A stretch of DNA of 64,000 nucleotides. Origin: Saccopteryx bilineata (lineage: Eukaryota; Chordata; Mammalia; Chiroptera; Emballonuridae). The stretch lies in NCBI RefSeq assembly GCF_036850765.1, contig NC_089492.1:170498296-170562295 (forward strand), in the 5' to 3' direction. The position numbers and the translations under genes were made by a program. Shown one piece after another: positions 47,048 to 59,299 of the stretch. Numbering within the stretch: the first letter of the stretch is position 1; each line of letters opens with the position of its first letter. The notes under the pieces are model-generated. The model was not told where the DNA came from and made no database searches. It saw only the letters and a list, made by a program, of their open reading frames with translations.

Positions 47048-48378
47048 TACTCACAGACGTACTCACTGTGAAATGACCAGTAAGGGTTTTAGCCTATTTG
47101 ACATCATTACAAAAGAGAAAGTGTAGCCCCAGGGGTATGCTCACTGCAAAGTTCGTCCAGTTTCATAGAGGTCTTGGTGGATGCTCTTTGCTGTTCAGCA
47201 CTTCATTGCACTTTGCAGCCCTCCTGTTCTCTCTTGGAATTGCTTCTTATGCAGGGGATTTGTAACACACTGTCTCCATCTGATAAGAATTTGGGAGATC
47301 ATTTTCTCTGGGTTTGGATAAAGTTTAGCAATGGCCACTAAGAGATCCAGTGCTCTCTACTGATGTTCTTTAGGTTATTTGAGATGATGATGTTGATGTA
47401 CCCATTTATTGTAGTTAAGGTTAAAATAAGAAAGTGAGCATGCAATAAAGAGTTCAGGATTAAACCAGATGAGCAGTGGGTGTGACAGTTTGTGATTGCT
47501 GAGTCATCTGTGTGGGTTGTTATTGCCAGTTCTCTTACTGGTATTTCCTCCATCACATTCATTGAGGAGTTAGAGCTCCTAGCTTACCAAATGCTGTTCT
47601 TGATTGAGTTTTCTTTATAATATACACAGTATACCAAAAGAGTACCTTCATTATCTAAACACAACAAAAATTTTAAAACAAAGGGAAAGAATAAATGCTT
47701 CTCAGATTGGGTAATAACAGAGAGAGTCACTAGAAAACTGGCTATTTAGTTTCAGTACCTCTTCAGAGAGGTCATTTCTTATTTTACAAGCATATATTAA
47801 AGTTCCTCCACAGTTTATGCAAATTTAAAGTAGACTTTTTGTATTAAACATATCACTGGGTTTACAATCTCATTAAGAGATGGTACTCACCAGTTCCTAA
47901 CTGAGAGATTATTTTCATTATATGTTTTCTGTTAAGGCTATTTAAAAACTACAGGTCGTCTTTGACTAATGAGCTTCCAATGACCAGAACAGCATTCTTT
48001 GTTAAGGTGCTTTGGAATTTGATTAATTGGGAGGCCAGCCCTGGTCTTTTCTGCAGGCATCATTCATAAATCATTCCCTATGGTCAGCAGCACAATTGTC
48101 TATGCTCTATTACTGGCAAAGGCTCTATGGCACTTTCATAACCCATTGGAAATGAACACTAGTCCCACATACTGAAGTGTTTCTTCATAATTGTGCCCGC
48201 CCAGAATTAGACAAAACACTGGGCAGCCAAATATGTTTACTTGATTTATAATGGAGATTGTTTTATCTGGCAAATAATTGGTTGGTGTGGAGAGGATAAT
48301 AGGAAGAGATGATAAAGACTAACCCAACGTGGCTGGAATATCCTTTGAAATCTTGCCTTCTGTGTTTGCTTTCTTTTC
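47048..48378. other. Unique non-coding DNA
   Basis: No element or gene recognised. Confidence 0.45.
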
Positions 48379-48386
48379 CTCTAGAA

Positions 48387-48715
48387 CAGGGGTCCCCAAA
48401 CTTTTTACACAGGGGGCCAGTTCACTGTCCCTCAGACCGTTGGAGGGCCAGACTATAAAAAAAAACTATGAACAAATCCCTATGCACACTGCACATATCT
48501 TATTTTAAAGTAAAAAAACAAAACAGGAACAAACACAATATTTAAAATAAAGAACAAGTAAATTTAAATCAACAAACTGACCAGTATTTCAATGGGAACT
48601 ATGCCCCTCTCACTCACCACCAATGAAAGAGGTGCCCCTTCTGGTGCGACGGGGGCCAGATAAATGGCCTCAGGGGGCCGCATGCGGCCCGCGGGCCGTA
48701 GTTTGGGGACCCGTG
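48387..48715 (+). mobile_element. Second hAT-type MITE family
   Basis: 329 bp with 16-bp inverted ends ('caggggtccccaaact' at the left; the right end complement is 'cacgggtccccaaact', one mismatch) and a perfect 8-bp duplication 'ctctagaa' at 48379-48386 and 48716-48723. The middle is AT-rich and the right end GC-rich ('gcatgcggcccgcgggccg'). The interior differs from the MITE at 42082, so it is a separate family. Non-autonomous. Confidence 0.9.
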
Positions 48716-48723
48716 CTCTAGAA

Positions 48724-49700
48724 AGTTTTGCAGTTTGGTTTTTTGTTTTTGTTTTTAATAAAATCAATAGACTCAGAAGCAACTCTAATTTTTTCATCAT
48801 TGTTAGGCATCAACATTTTTAGAGAGAAGGCTATCATATTGATGACAGTACTTGAAATGCATTTTTCAATGCTATAAATATCTGGTGCTATGTATCATTT
48901 TAAGGAAGTCAACTTTGATCAATATCACCACCTACCCTGTTTAAGATTTACTGTCTTCTGACCTAGTCTTAACCTGAAACTGACACAGTGTCTTCTTCTG
49001 CAAGGATGGATTATAGCAATTACAAGAAAAGATTTTGCACACCACTCCTGAGACACCACCCCTCCTCCAGTTACTTTGCAGTTAGTTAAGCAAAGAGGGT
49101 AAGTTCATTTCTCAGGATAAGATAGCAAGTCAGTGGCCCAACCAGATATAAAACCTGGAGTCTTAACTTAGAGCTCACAATTACAAACACTGGATTTAAA
49201 AAGCAAAAGAATGAACTAGTAGCGACTCCATGATATTCTGAGAAACTGGGACATATAGTTCCAGAAGAGTTCCTTATTATCTTAGTGTAGGAGATGTAGG
49301 CGATCACCATATAGGACTCTAAAGAGATAGCCAGAGTTTGACTACTAAGTTTCTCCATGATGCATGGAGGAAGGGATGACCGGGGCCATCTCCTCCCCTA
49401 AAATGAGCTCTATCCTGTCAGGAAATCATGTTGTGGGTACGCCATATTGTATCTCCTTTCTTCTCCATCACAACCAGATTAATCTAATGAACACAGTATT
49501 ACCTCTCTAAGTCTCAGCTCCTCAATTGCAAAATTAGTTCATATCACCTGCCTTTTCTGGCTCAGAAGATTGCTAGGATGACCCTGTGAGGACATACTGG
49601 TCTTATTGCTTTGTAAAACATTAAACACTTTCCATGCCTGACATACTACTTCTAATCCATTTAAGATAAAATCAGATAAAAAATCTGCATTTGAAAAGGA
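48724..49700. other. Unique non-coding DNA
   Basis: No element or gene recognised. Confidence 0.45.
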
Positions 49701-49704
49701 AGAT

Positions 49705-49862
49705 AAGGGGTATAAATGGTGAGTGACAGAGACTTGACTTGGTGAATACACAATACAGAGTACAGATGATCTGTTGTAAAATCCTGCACCTGAAACCTGT
49801 ATAATTGTGTTAACCAGTGTCACCCCAATAAATTCAATAAAAATGAAAAAAGTAAAAAGTAA
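49705..49862 (+). mobile_element. L1 3'-end fragment
   Basis: 'gagacttgacttggtgaata', 'gcacctgaaacctgtataat' and 'ccagtgtcaccccaataaat' are the 3' UTR of a laurasiatherian L1, ending in an A-rich tail. It is of a different type from L1 A-D and opposite in orientation to L1 C, which starts immediately to the right. Confidence 0.8.
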
Positions 49863-49888
49863 AAGGAAGAATTAGGCTCTCTCTCTTT

Positions 49889-52800
49889 TTTTTTTTTAAT
49901 AATAAATTTTTATTAATGGTAATGGGATGACATTAATAAATCAGGGTACATATATTCAAAGAAAACAGGTCTAGGTTATTTTGTCATCAAATTATGTTGC
50001 AAACCCCTCGCCCAAAGTCAGATTGTCCTCCGTCACCCTCTATCTAGTTCTGTGCCCCTCCCCTTCCCCCTAACTCTCTCCCTCCCTCCCTCCCTCCCAT
50101 GTCCTCCCTCCCCCCCCACCCTTGGTAACCACCACACTCTTGTCCATGTCTCTTAGTCTCATTTTTATGTTCCACCAATGTATGGAATCATGTAGTTCTT
50201 GTTTTTTTCTGATTTGCTTATTTCACTCCTTATAATGTTATCAAGATCCCACCATTTTGCTGTAAATGATCTGATGTCATCATTTCTTATGGCTGAGTAG
50301 TATTCCATAGTGTATATGTGCCACATCTTCTTTATCCAGTCTTCTATTGAAGGGCTTTTTGGTTGTTTCCATGTCTTGGCCACTGTGAACAGTGCTGCAA
50401 TGAACATGGGGCTACATGTGTCTTCACGTATCAATGTTTCTGAGGTTTTGGGGTATATACCCAGTAGAGGGATTGCTGGGTCATAAGGTAGTTCTATTTG
50501 CATTTTTTTGAGGAACCACCATACTTTCCTCCATAATGGTTGTACTACTTTACAGTCCCACCAACAGTGAATGAGGGTTCCTTTTTCTCCACAGCCTCTC
50601 CAACATTTGCTATTCCCCGTCTTGTTGATAATAGCTAATCTAACAGGGGTGAGGTGGTATCTCATTGTAGTTTTGATTTGCATTTCTCTAATAACTAATG
50701 AAGCTGAGCATCTTTTCATATATCTGTTGGCCATTTGTATCTCTTCCTGGGAGAAGTGTCTGTTCATGTCCTCTTCCCATTTTTTTATTGGATTGTTTGT
50801 TTGTTTGTTGTTGAGTTTTATGAGTTCTTTGTAAATTTTGGATATTAGGCCCTTATCAGAGCTGTTGTTTGAAAATATCAGTTCCCATTTAATTGGCTGT
50901 CTGTTTATTTTTATATCACTTTTTCTTGCTGAGCAAAAACTTTTTATTCTGATGTAGTCCCATTCATTTATCTTTGCCTTCACTTCTCTTGCCATTGGAG
51001 TCAAGTTCATAAAATGTTCTTTAAAACCCAGGTCCATGATTTTAGTACCTATGTCTTCTTCTATGTACTTTATTGTTTCAGGTCTTATATTTAGGTCTTT
51101 GATCCATTTTGAATTAATTTTAGTACACGGGGACAGGCTGTAGTCGAGTTTCATTCTTTTGCATGTGGCTTTCCAGTTTTCCCAACACCATTTGTTGAAG
51201 AGGCTTTCTTTTCTTCATTGTGTGTTGTTGGCCCCTTTATCAAAGATTATTTGACCATATATATGTGGTTTTATTTCTGGGCTTTCTATTCTGTTCCATT
51301 GGTCTGAGTGTCTATTTTTCTGCCAATACCATACTGTTTTGATTATCGTGGCCCTATAATATAGTTTAAAGTCAGGTATTGTAATGCCCCCAGCTTCATT
51401 CTTTTTCCTTAGGATTGTTTTGGCTATTCGGGGTTTTTTATAGTTCCATATAAATCTGATGATTTTTTGTTCCATTTCTTTAAAAAATCTCATAGGGATT
51501 TTGATGGGAATTGCATTAAATTTGTATATTGCTTTGGGTAATATGGCCATTTTGATTATATTTATTCTTCCTATCCAAGAACAAGGAATATTTTTCCATC
51601 TCATTGTATCTTTTTCAATTTCCCTTAACAATGCTTTGTAATTTTCATTATATAGGTCCTTTACATTCTTTGTTATGTTTATTCCTAGGTATTTTATTTT
51701 TTTTGTTGCAATCGTGAAGGGGATTATTTTTTTGAGTTCGTTTTCTAATATTTCATTGTTGGCATATAGAAAGGCTATGGACTTTTGTATGTTAATTTTG
51801 TATCCTGCGACCTTACTGTATTGGTTTATTGTTTCTAATAATCTTTTTGTGGAGTCCTTCGGGTTTTCGATGTATAGGATCATATCATCAGCAAAAAGTG
51901 ATAGCTTTACTTCTTCTTTTCCGATATGGATGCCTTTTATTTCTTTGTTTTGTCTGATTGCTCTGGCCAGAACTTCTAGCACCACATTAAATAAGAGTGG
52001 AGAGAGTGGACAACCCTGTCTTGTTCCTGATTTAAGGTAGAAAGTCCTCAGTTTTATGCCGTTTAATAGGATGTTGGCTGATGGTTTATCATATATGGCC
52101 TTTATCATGTTGAGATATTTTCCTTCTATACCCATTTTGTTGAGAGTCTTAAACATAAAATTGTGTTGTATTTTATCAAAAGCCTTTTCTGCATCTATTG
52201 ATAAGATCATGTGGTTTTTGTTCTTTGTTTTGTTGATATGGTGTATTACGTTAACCGTTTTGCATATGTTGAACCATCCTTGAGATTCTGGGATGAATCC
52301 CACTTGATCATGATGTATTATTTTTTTAATATGTTGTTGTATTCGGTTTGCCAGTATTTTGTTTAGTATTTTAGCATCTGTATTCATTAGAGATATTGGT
52401 CTGTAGTTTTCTTTCTTTGTGCCATCCTTGCCAGGTTTTGATATGAGGGTTATGTTGGCCTCATAGAATATGTTTGGAAGTATTGCTTCTTCTTCAATTT
52501 TTTGGAAGACTTTGAGTAGAATAGGAACCAAGTCTTCTTTGAATGTTTGATAGAATTCATTAGTATAACCGTCTGGGCCTGGACTTTTATTTTTGGGGAG
52601 GTTTTTAATAGTTTTTTCTATTTCCTCCCTGCTGATTGGTCTGTTTAGGCTTTCTGCCTCTTCATGACTCAGTCTAGGAAGGTTGTATTGTTCTAGGAAT
52701 TTATCCATTTCTTCTAGATTATTGTATTTGGTGGCATATAATTTTTCATAGTATTCTACAATAATTCTTTGTATATCTATGATGTCTGTGGTGATCTCTC

Positions 52801-53300
52801 CTCTTTCATTTTGGATTTTATTTATTTGAGTCCTGTTTCTTTTTTCCTTGGTGAGTCTTGCCAAGGGTTTGTCAATTTTGTTGATCTTTTCAAAGAACCA
52901 GCTCGTTGTTTTATTGATTTTTTCTATAGTTTTTCTGTTCTCTATTTCATTTATTTCTGCTCTGATTTTTATTATCTCCTTTCTTCGGCTGGTTTTGGGT
53001 TGTCTTTGTTCTTCTTTTTCTAGTTCCTTAAGGTGTGAAGTTAAGTGGTTTACTTCGGCTCTCTCTTGTTTGTTCATATAGGCCTGAAGTGATATGAGCT
53101 TTCCTCTTATTACTGCTTTTGCTGCATCCCAGAGATTATGATATGTCGTATTTTCATTTTCATTTGTCTGTATATATCTTTTGATCTCTGCGCTTATTTC
53201 TTCTTTGACCCATTCATTTTTTAGAAGTATGTTGTTTAGTTTCCACATTTTTGTGGGTTTTTCCCCCTCTTTTTTGCAGTTGAATTCTAGTTTCAAGGTG
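49889..53300 (-). mobile_element. 5'-truncated L1 (element C)
   Basis: Minus-strand L1 of ~3.4 kb: T-rich tail (49886-49900), 3' UTR with a G-rich sense tract (50045-50125), then ORF2 up to a break at about 53299, just inside the endonuclease end. 'ggctctct'-type flanks (49875 and 53301) may be its duplication. It is very close to L1 D over its whole length. Confidence 0.9.
50165..53296 (-). pseudogene. L1 C ORF2, truncated, one stop
   Basis: Retains the last residues of the endonuclease, the whole RT ([14 protein letters not shown]) and the C-terminal domain with [18 protein letters not shown], ending ...MIPYIGGT. The only break is an in-frame Trp-to-TGA at 51215-51217 (the Trp of NNTQW in sister copies). 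With the N-terminal endonuclease missing it cannot work alone. Confidence 0.92.
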
Positions 53301-53309
53301 GGCTCTCTT

Positions 53310-53776
53310 TTAAAGCTTGTTAATGTAAAAATCTGAGCAACTGTAACAGGGGAAACAGAGAGCTTTTTTTTTTTTTTTTGTGATTCTCAATCATAAATGC
53401 CAGAAAAATTGCAGCTCTAAAATAATGTTATATTTCAAAATTAATTGTTTCAGTGAGCTAAATAGTTCCTAAAAATTGTTTTCTTTTGGCAATCTTGACT
53501 AAGGAATTTATATAGGTTTTATATTAGGAGAAACAAGTCCAAAAAGAAAGACATTGGATGGCTAATGATGATTTGAAAATTAAAAATTGATATTTTCTAC
53601 TAAAAACTGATATTTTCAACTCTGAGTTTATATAATAAACAGGGATATGTGATGTGGATATCCCTCTTTGTTAGATCTCAGAGTAGAAAATAGGATTGAC
53701 ACATTAGTCTCCAAATTTTCTTTCAGAGATGTATCAGAATATACCTCAATATCAAAAGGCAAATCTAATTTCAGAG
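53310..53776. other. Unique non-coding DNA
   Basis: Has a 17-base T run near 53365; otherwise nothing recognised. Confidence 0.45.
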
Positions 53777-53790
53777 AAAAAGAAAAGCAG

Positions 53791-54184
53791 CCTGACTATG
53801 CAGTGGCGCAGTGGACTAAGACACAGCATCGGACTAGGACACAGAAGACCCAGGTTCAAAACCCTGAGGTCAGTCTATGGCTTGACTGCGGGGTTGCTGG
53901 CTTGAGCATGGGATCATAGAAATGACCCTGTGGTCACTGGCTTGAGCCCAAAGGTTGCTGGTGTGAGCCCAAGGTTGCTGGCTTGAGCAGGGGGTCACTC
54001 GCTCTGCTATAGCCCCCTGGTCAAGGCACATATGAGAAAGCAATCAATGAACAACTAAGGAGCCACAACAAAGAATTGATGCTTCTCATCTCTCTCCCTT
54101 CCTGTCTGTCTGTCCTTATCTGCCCTTCTCTGTCTCTCTCACTCTCTGTCACACACACACACACATACACAGACACACAAAATA
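53791..54184 (+). mobile_element. Third-class tRNA SINE with a repeated body
   Basis: Head 'cctgactatgcagtggcgca', B-box-like 'ggttcaaaaccc', then a body with four or more spaced copies of 'ggttgctgg(c/t)ttgagc' (53892-53990), 'ccctggtcaaggcacatatg', CT-rich stretch and (ac)n. The A tail runs into the duplication 'aaaagaaaagca' (about 53778-53789 and 54186-54197). The body repeats match the inverted 'gctcaagctggc' blocks of 38686-39011. Confidence 0.9.
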
Positions 54185-54212
54185 GAAAAGAAAAGCAACA
54201 ATAAATAACATA

Positions 54213-54458
54213 TTTCCCCATGTATAAGATGCACCCTTTTTTGAAAAATTTGGTGTCTAAAAACTAGGTGCGTCTTATACAGTGGTTGTAGATTTTTTTA
54301 ACTTGCATTTCCTGCTTTTCCACATGGATGAAAAGTTGTATGATTTTATGATGAATAAAACTTGAGTTCAATAACTTTATGTAGTACATTTTTTTTCAAA
54401 TTTCAAGCCTCAAAATTAAGGCGTATCATATACATGGGAGCGTCTTATACATGGGGAA
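54213..54458 (+). mobile_element. DNA-transposon-like MITE, family unknown
   Basis: 246 bp with ends 'tttccccatgtataagatgc' and, complemented, 'ttccccatgtataagacgc'. The same word recurs inverted inside the element ('ggtgcgtcttatac', 54268-54281), giving nested hairpins at both ends. The target duplication is not clear, so I do not assign a superfamily. Confidence 0.65.
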
Positions 54459-54943
54459 GTGCAGCACATCTTTGGCAAAGTCACAAATCCCCAAGTATAT
54501 TTAATGTTTTGCTTCTCAAAAGTTGCCACTTTCATTTATGTTCATTTTAACCTACAGCAATTCCCCATTTACGCATCACATTATAAATGTTTTATTTAAA
54601 GGCACTATGAGGCTCTAAATTGTGCCAAATGATTCCTTGGCACCTGCATAAATGTTTCAGAAGAGAATTATGAAATGGCAACATAATAAATTTTCTACTG
54701 AAGAAAGCCTAATGGATTGTGAAAATGCCCAAGTTGGCATGTCTAATTTCAATGCATGGCTTCTAGTGTTTCCCACAATGTGTTTGGCTAATGAAAGAAG
54801 CAATATTACAAGGAGCAATTTGCTTTGTTTTGTTTATTTACCCAGTTCTGTTTCTTTATACATTATGTTTACCAGCGAAAACTTACTTAGAGTCCTTCTG
54901 AAGGTTAAAAAATAAAAGCCTGTTGTGATAAAAAAAAAAAGTG
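54459..54943. other. Unique non-coding DNA
   Basis: No element or gene recognised up to the L1 D target duplication. Confidence 0.45.
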
Positions 54944-55242
54944 ACATTCTTTTTTCTTTTTTTTTTTTTTTTTTTTTTTTAATAAATTTTTATTAATGGT
55001 AATGGGATGACATTAATAAATCAGGGTACATATATTCAAAGAAAACATGTCTAGGTTATTTTGTCATCAAATTATGTTGCAAACCCCTCGCCCAAAGTCA
55101 GATTGTCCTCCGTCACCCTCTATCTAGTTCTCTGTGCTCCTCCCCCTCCCCCTAACTCTCTCCCTCCCTCCCTCCCATGTCCTCCCTCCCCCCCCACCCT
55201 TGGTAACCACCACACGCTTGTCCATGTCTCTTAGTCTCATTT

Positions 55243-58200
55243 TTATGTTCCACCAATGTATGGAATCATGTAGTTCTTGTTTTTTTCTGATTTGCTTATT
55301 TCACTCCTTATAATGTTATCAAGATCCCACCATTTTGCTGTAAATGATCTGATGTCATCATTTCTTATGGCTGAGTAGTATTCCATAGTGTATATGTGCC
55401 ACATCTTCTTTATCCAGTCTTCTATTGAAGGGCTTTTTGGTTGTTTCCATGTCTTGGCCACTGTGAACAGTGCTGCAATGAACATGGGGCTACATGTGTC
55501 TTCACGTATCAATGTTTCTGAGGTTTTGGGGTATATACCCAGTAGAGGGATTGCTGGGTCATAAGGTAGTTCTATTTGCATTTTTTTGAGGAACCACCAT
55601 ACTTCCCTCCATAATGGTTGTACTACTTTACAGTCCCACCAACAGTGAATGAGGGTTCCTTTTTCTCCACAGCCTCTCCAACATTTGCTATTCCCCGTCT
55701 TGTTGATAATAGCTAATCTAACAGGGGTGAGGTGGTATCTCATTGTAGTTTTGATTTGCATTTCTCTAATAACTAATGAAGCTGAGCATCTTTTCATATA
55801 TCTGTTGGCCATTTGTATCTCTTCCTGGGAGAAGTGTCTGTTCATGTCCTCTTCCCATTTTTTTATTGGATTGCTTGTTTGTTTGTTGTTGAGTTTTATG
55901 AGTTCTTTGTAAATTTTGGATATTAGGCCCTTATCTGAGCTGTCGTTTGAAAATATCAGTTCCCATATAGTTGGCTGTCTGTTTATTTTGATATCAGTTT
56001 CTCTTGCTGAGCAAAAACTTTTTATTCTGATTTAGTCCCATTCATTTATCTTTGCCTTCACTTCTCTTGCCATTGGAGTCAAGTTCATAAAATGTTCTTT
56101 AAAACCCAGGTCCATGATTTTAGTACCTATGTCTTCTTCTATGTACTTTATTGTTTCAGGTCTTATATTTAGGTCTTTGATCCATTTTGAATTAATTTTA
56201 GTACACGGGGACAGGCTGTAGTCGAGTTTCATTCTTTTGCATGTGGCTTTCAAGTTTTCCCAACACCATTTGTTGAAGAGGCTTTCTTTTCTCCATTGTG
56301 TGTTGTTGGCCCCTTTATCAAAGATTATTTGACCATATATATGTGGTTTTATTTCTGGGCTTTCTATTCTGTTCCATTGGTCTGAGTGTCTATTTTTCTG
56401 CCAATACCATGCTGTTTTGATTATCGTGGCCCTATAATATAGTTTGAAGTCAGGTATTGTAATGCCCCCAGCTTCATTCTTTTTCCTTAGGATTGTTTTG
56501 GCTATTCGGGGTTTTTTATAGTTCCATATAAATCTGATGATTTTTTGTTCCATTTCTTTAAAAAATCTCATAGGGATTTTGATGGTAATTGCATTAAATT
56601 TGTATATTGCTTTGGGTAATATGGCCATTTTGATTATATTTATTCTTCCTATCCAAGAACAAGGAATATTTTTCTATCTCATTGTATCTTTTTCGATTTC
56701 CCTTAACAATGCTTTGTAATTTTCATTATATAGGTCCTTTACGTTCTTTGTTATGTTTATTCCTAGGTATTTTATTTTTTTTGTTGCAATCGTGAAGGGG
56801 ATTATTTTTTTGAGTTCGTTTTCTAATATTTCATTGTTGGCATATAGAAAGGCTATGGACTTTTGTATGTTAATTTTGTATCCTGCGACCTTACTGTATT
56901 GGTTTATTGTTTCTAATAATCTTTTTGTGGAGTCCTTCGGGTTTTCGATGTATAGGATCATATCATCAGCAAAAAGTGATAGCTTTACTTCTTCTTTTCC
57001 GATATGGATGCCTTTTATTTCTTTGTCTTGTCTGATTGCTCTGGCCAGAACTTCTAGTACCACGTTGAATAAGAGTGGAGAGAGTGGACAACCCTGTCTT
57101 GTTCCTGATTTAAGGTAGAAAGTCCTCAGTTTTATGCCGTTTAATAGGATGTTGGCTGATGGTTTATCATATATGGCCTTTATCATGTTGAGATATTTTC
57201 CTTCTATACCCATTTTGTTGAGAGTCTTAAACATAAAATTGTGTTGTATTTTATCAAAAGCCTTTTCTGCATCTATTGATAAGATCATGTGGTTTTTGTT
57301 CTTTGTTTTGTTGATATGGTGTATTACGTTAACCGTTTTGCGTATGTTGAACCATCCTTGAGATTCTGGGATGAATCCCACTTGATCATGATGTATTATT
57401 TTTTTAATATGTTGTTGTATTCGGTTTGCCAGTATTTTGTTTAGTATTTTAGCATCTGTATTCATTAGAGATATTGGTCTGTAGTTTTCTTTCTTTGTGC
57501 CATCCTTGCCAGGTTTTGGTATGAGGGTTATGTTGGCCTCATAAAATGTGTTTGGAAGTATTGCTTCTTCTTCAACTTTTTGGAAGACTTTGAGTAGAAT
57601 AGGAACCAAGTCTTCTTTGAATGTTTGATAGAATTCACTAGTATAACCGTCTGGGCCTGGACTTTTATTTTTGGGGAGATTTTTAATAGTTTTTTCTATT
57701 TCCTCCCTGCTGATTGGTCTGTTTAGGCTTTCTGCTTCTTCATGACTCAGTCTAGGAAAGTTGTATTGTTCTAGGAATTTATCCATTTCTTCTAGGTTGT
57801 TGTATTTGGTGGCATATAATTTTTCATAGTATTCTACAATAATTCTTTGTATTTCTATGATGTCTGTGGTGATCTCTCCTCTTTCATTTTGGATTTTATT
57901 TATTTGAGTCCTGTGTCTATTTTCCTTGGTGAGTCTTGCCAAGGGTTTGTCAATTTTGTTGATCTTTTCAAAGAACCAGCTCCTTGTTTTATTGATTTTT
58001 TCTATAGTTTCTCTGTTCTCTATTTCATTTATTTCTGCTCTGATTTTTATTATCTCCTTTCTTCGGCTGGTTTTGGGTTGTCTTTGTTCTTCTTTTTCTA
58101 GTTCCTTAAGGTGTGAAGTTAAGTGGTTTACTTCGGCTCTCTCTTGTTTGTTCATATAGGCCTGAAGTGATATGAACTTTCCTCTTATTACTGCTTTTGC

Positions 58201-59049
58201 TGCATCCCAGAGATTCTGATATGTCGTATTTTCATTTTCATTTGTCTGTATATATCTTTTGATTTCTGCACTTATTTCTTCTTTGACCCATTCATTTTTT
58301 AGAAGTATGTTGTTTAGTTTCCACATTTTTGTGGGTTTTTCCCCCTCTTTTTTGCAGTTGAATTCTAGTTTCAAGGCTTTATGATCAGAAAATATGCTTG
58401 GTACAATTTCAATTTTTCTAAATTTGCTGATATTGTCTTTGTGGCCCAACATATGGTCAATTCTTGAGAATGTTCCATGTACACTAGAGAAAAATGTATA
58501 CTCTGTCGCTTTGGGATGAAGTGTCCTGTAGATGTCTATCATATCCAGGTGTTCTAGTATTTCGTTTAAGGCCACTATATCTTTATTGATTCTCTGTTTG
58601 GATGACCGATCTAGAGCCGTCAGCGGTGTATTGAGGTCTCCAAGTATGATTGTATTTTTGTTAGTTTTTGTTTTAAGGTCAATAAGTAGCTGTCTTATAT
58701 ATTTTGGTGCTCCTTGGTTTGGTGCATATATATTAAGGATTGTTATGTCTTCTTGATTCAACTTCCCCTTAATCATTATGAAATGACCATTTTTGTCTCT
58801 GAGTACTTTTTCTGTCTTGTAGTCAGCATTATTAGATATGAGTATTGCTACACCTGCTTTTTTTTGGGTGTTGTTTGCTTGGAGTATTGTTTTCCAGCCT
58901 TTCACTTTGAATTTGTTTTTATCCTTGTTGCTTAGATGTGTTTCTTGTAGGCAGCATATAGTTGGATTTTCTTTTTTAATCCATTCTGCTACTCTGTGTC
59001 TTTTTATTGGTAAGTTTAATCCATTTACATTTAGTGTAATTATTGACAC
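55243..59049 (-). pseudogene. L1 D ORF2, two stops and a lost start
   Basis: One frame over ~1,268 codons. Endonuclease residues 1-230 show QETH (35-38), GDLN (137-140), SRIDH (195-199) and SDH (221-223). The RT has [10 protein letters not shown] and FADD (about 693-696). The C-terminal region has a CX3CX7HX4C knuckle. It is broken by a Trp-to-TAG stop (56674-56676) and a Tyr-to-TAA stop (56032-56034), with no frameshift. L1 A starts ORF2 with ATGGCAATAGGG; L1 D lacks four of these bases, so its ATG (59064-59066) reads straight into a TAG. Only a GTG at 59047-59049 remains. Not functional as read. Confidence 0.93.
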
Positions 59050-59299
59050 TTGTGGGTTCCCTACATTTTATAAATTGCTTTCTGTTAGTTTTGTATCTAG
59101 TTTGATTCTTCTCTTTTGTTTTTCTATCATTTGTTTTTGTTTGTTTGTGTTCCATACTTCTTTCCTCTGTTGCTACCTTTTTTAAGTCAAGTGTTTTTGT
59201 GGTGGTTTTTTTAAGGGTGGTTACCATTAAGTAATGAAAAGGGTACCTACCATATTCATTGTAGTACCCTATCTTATAAGTATTTCTGCACTTCATCAT
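58976..59299 (-). other. Small open frame in the L1 D inter-ORF spacer
   Basis: 107 codons, rich in Lys, Thr and Arg, collinear with the 79-codon frame of L1 A (11410-11649) and running ~70 bp past the ORF2 start region in another frame. The extra length relative to A comes from differences near the lost ORF2 start. Comparison with A shows mostly amino-acid-changing differences, so protein-level selection is not supported by this pair. Confidence 0.3.
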
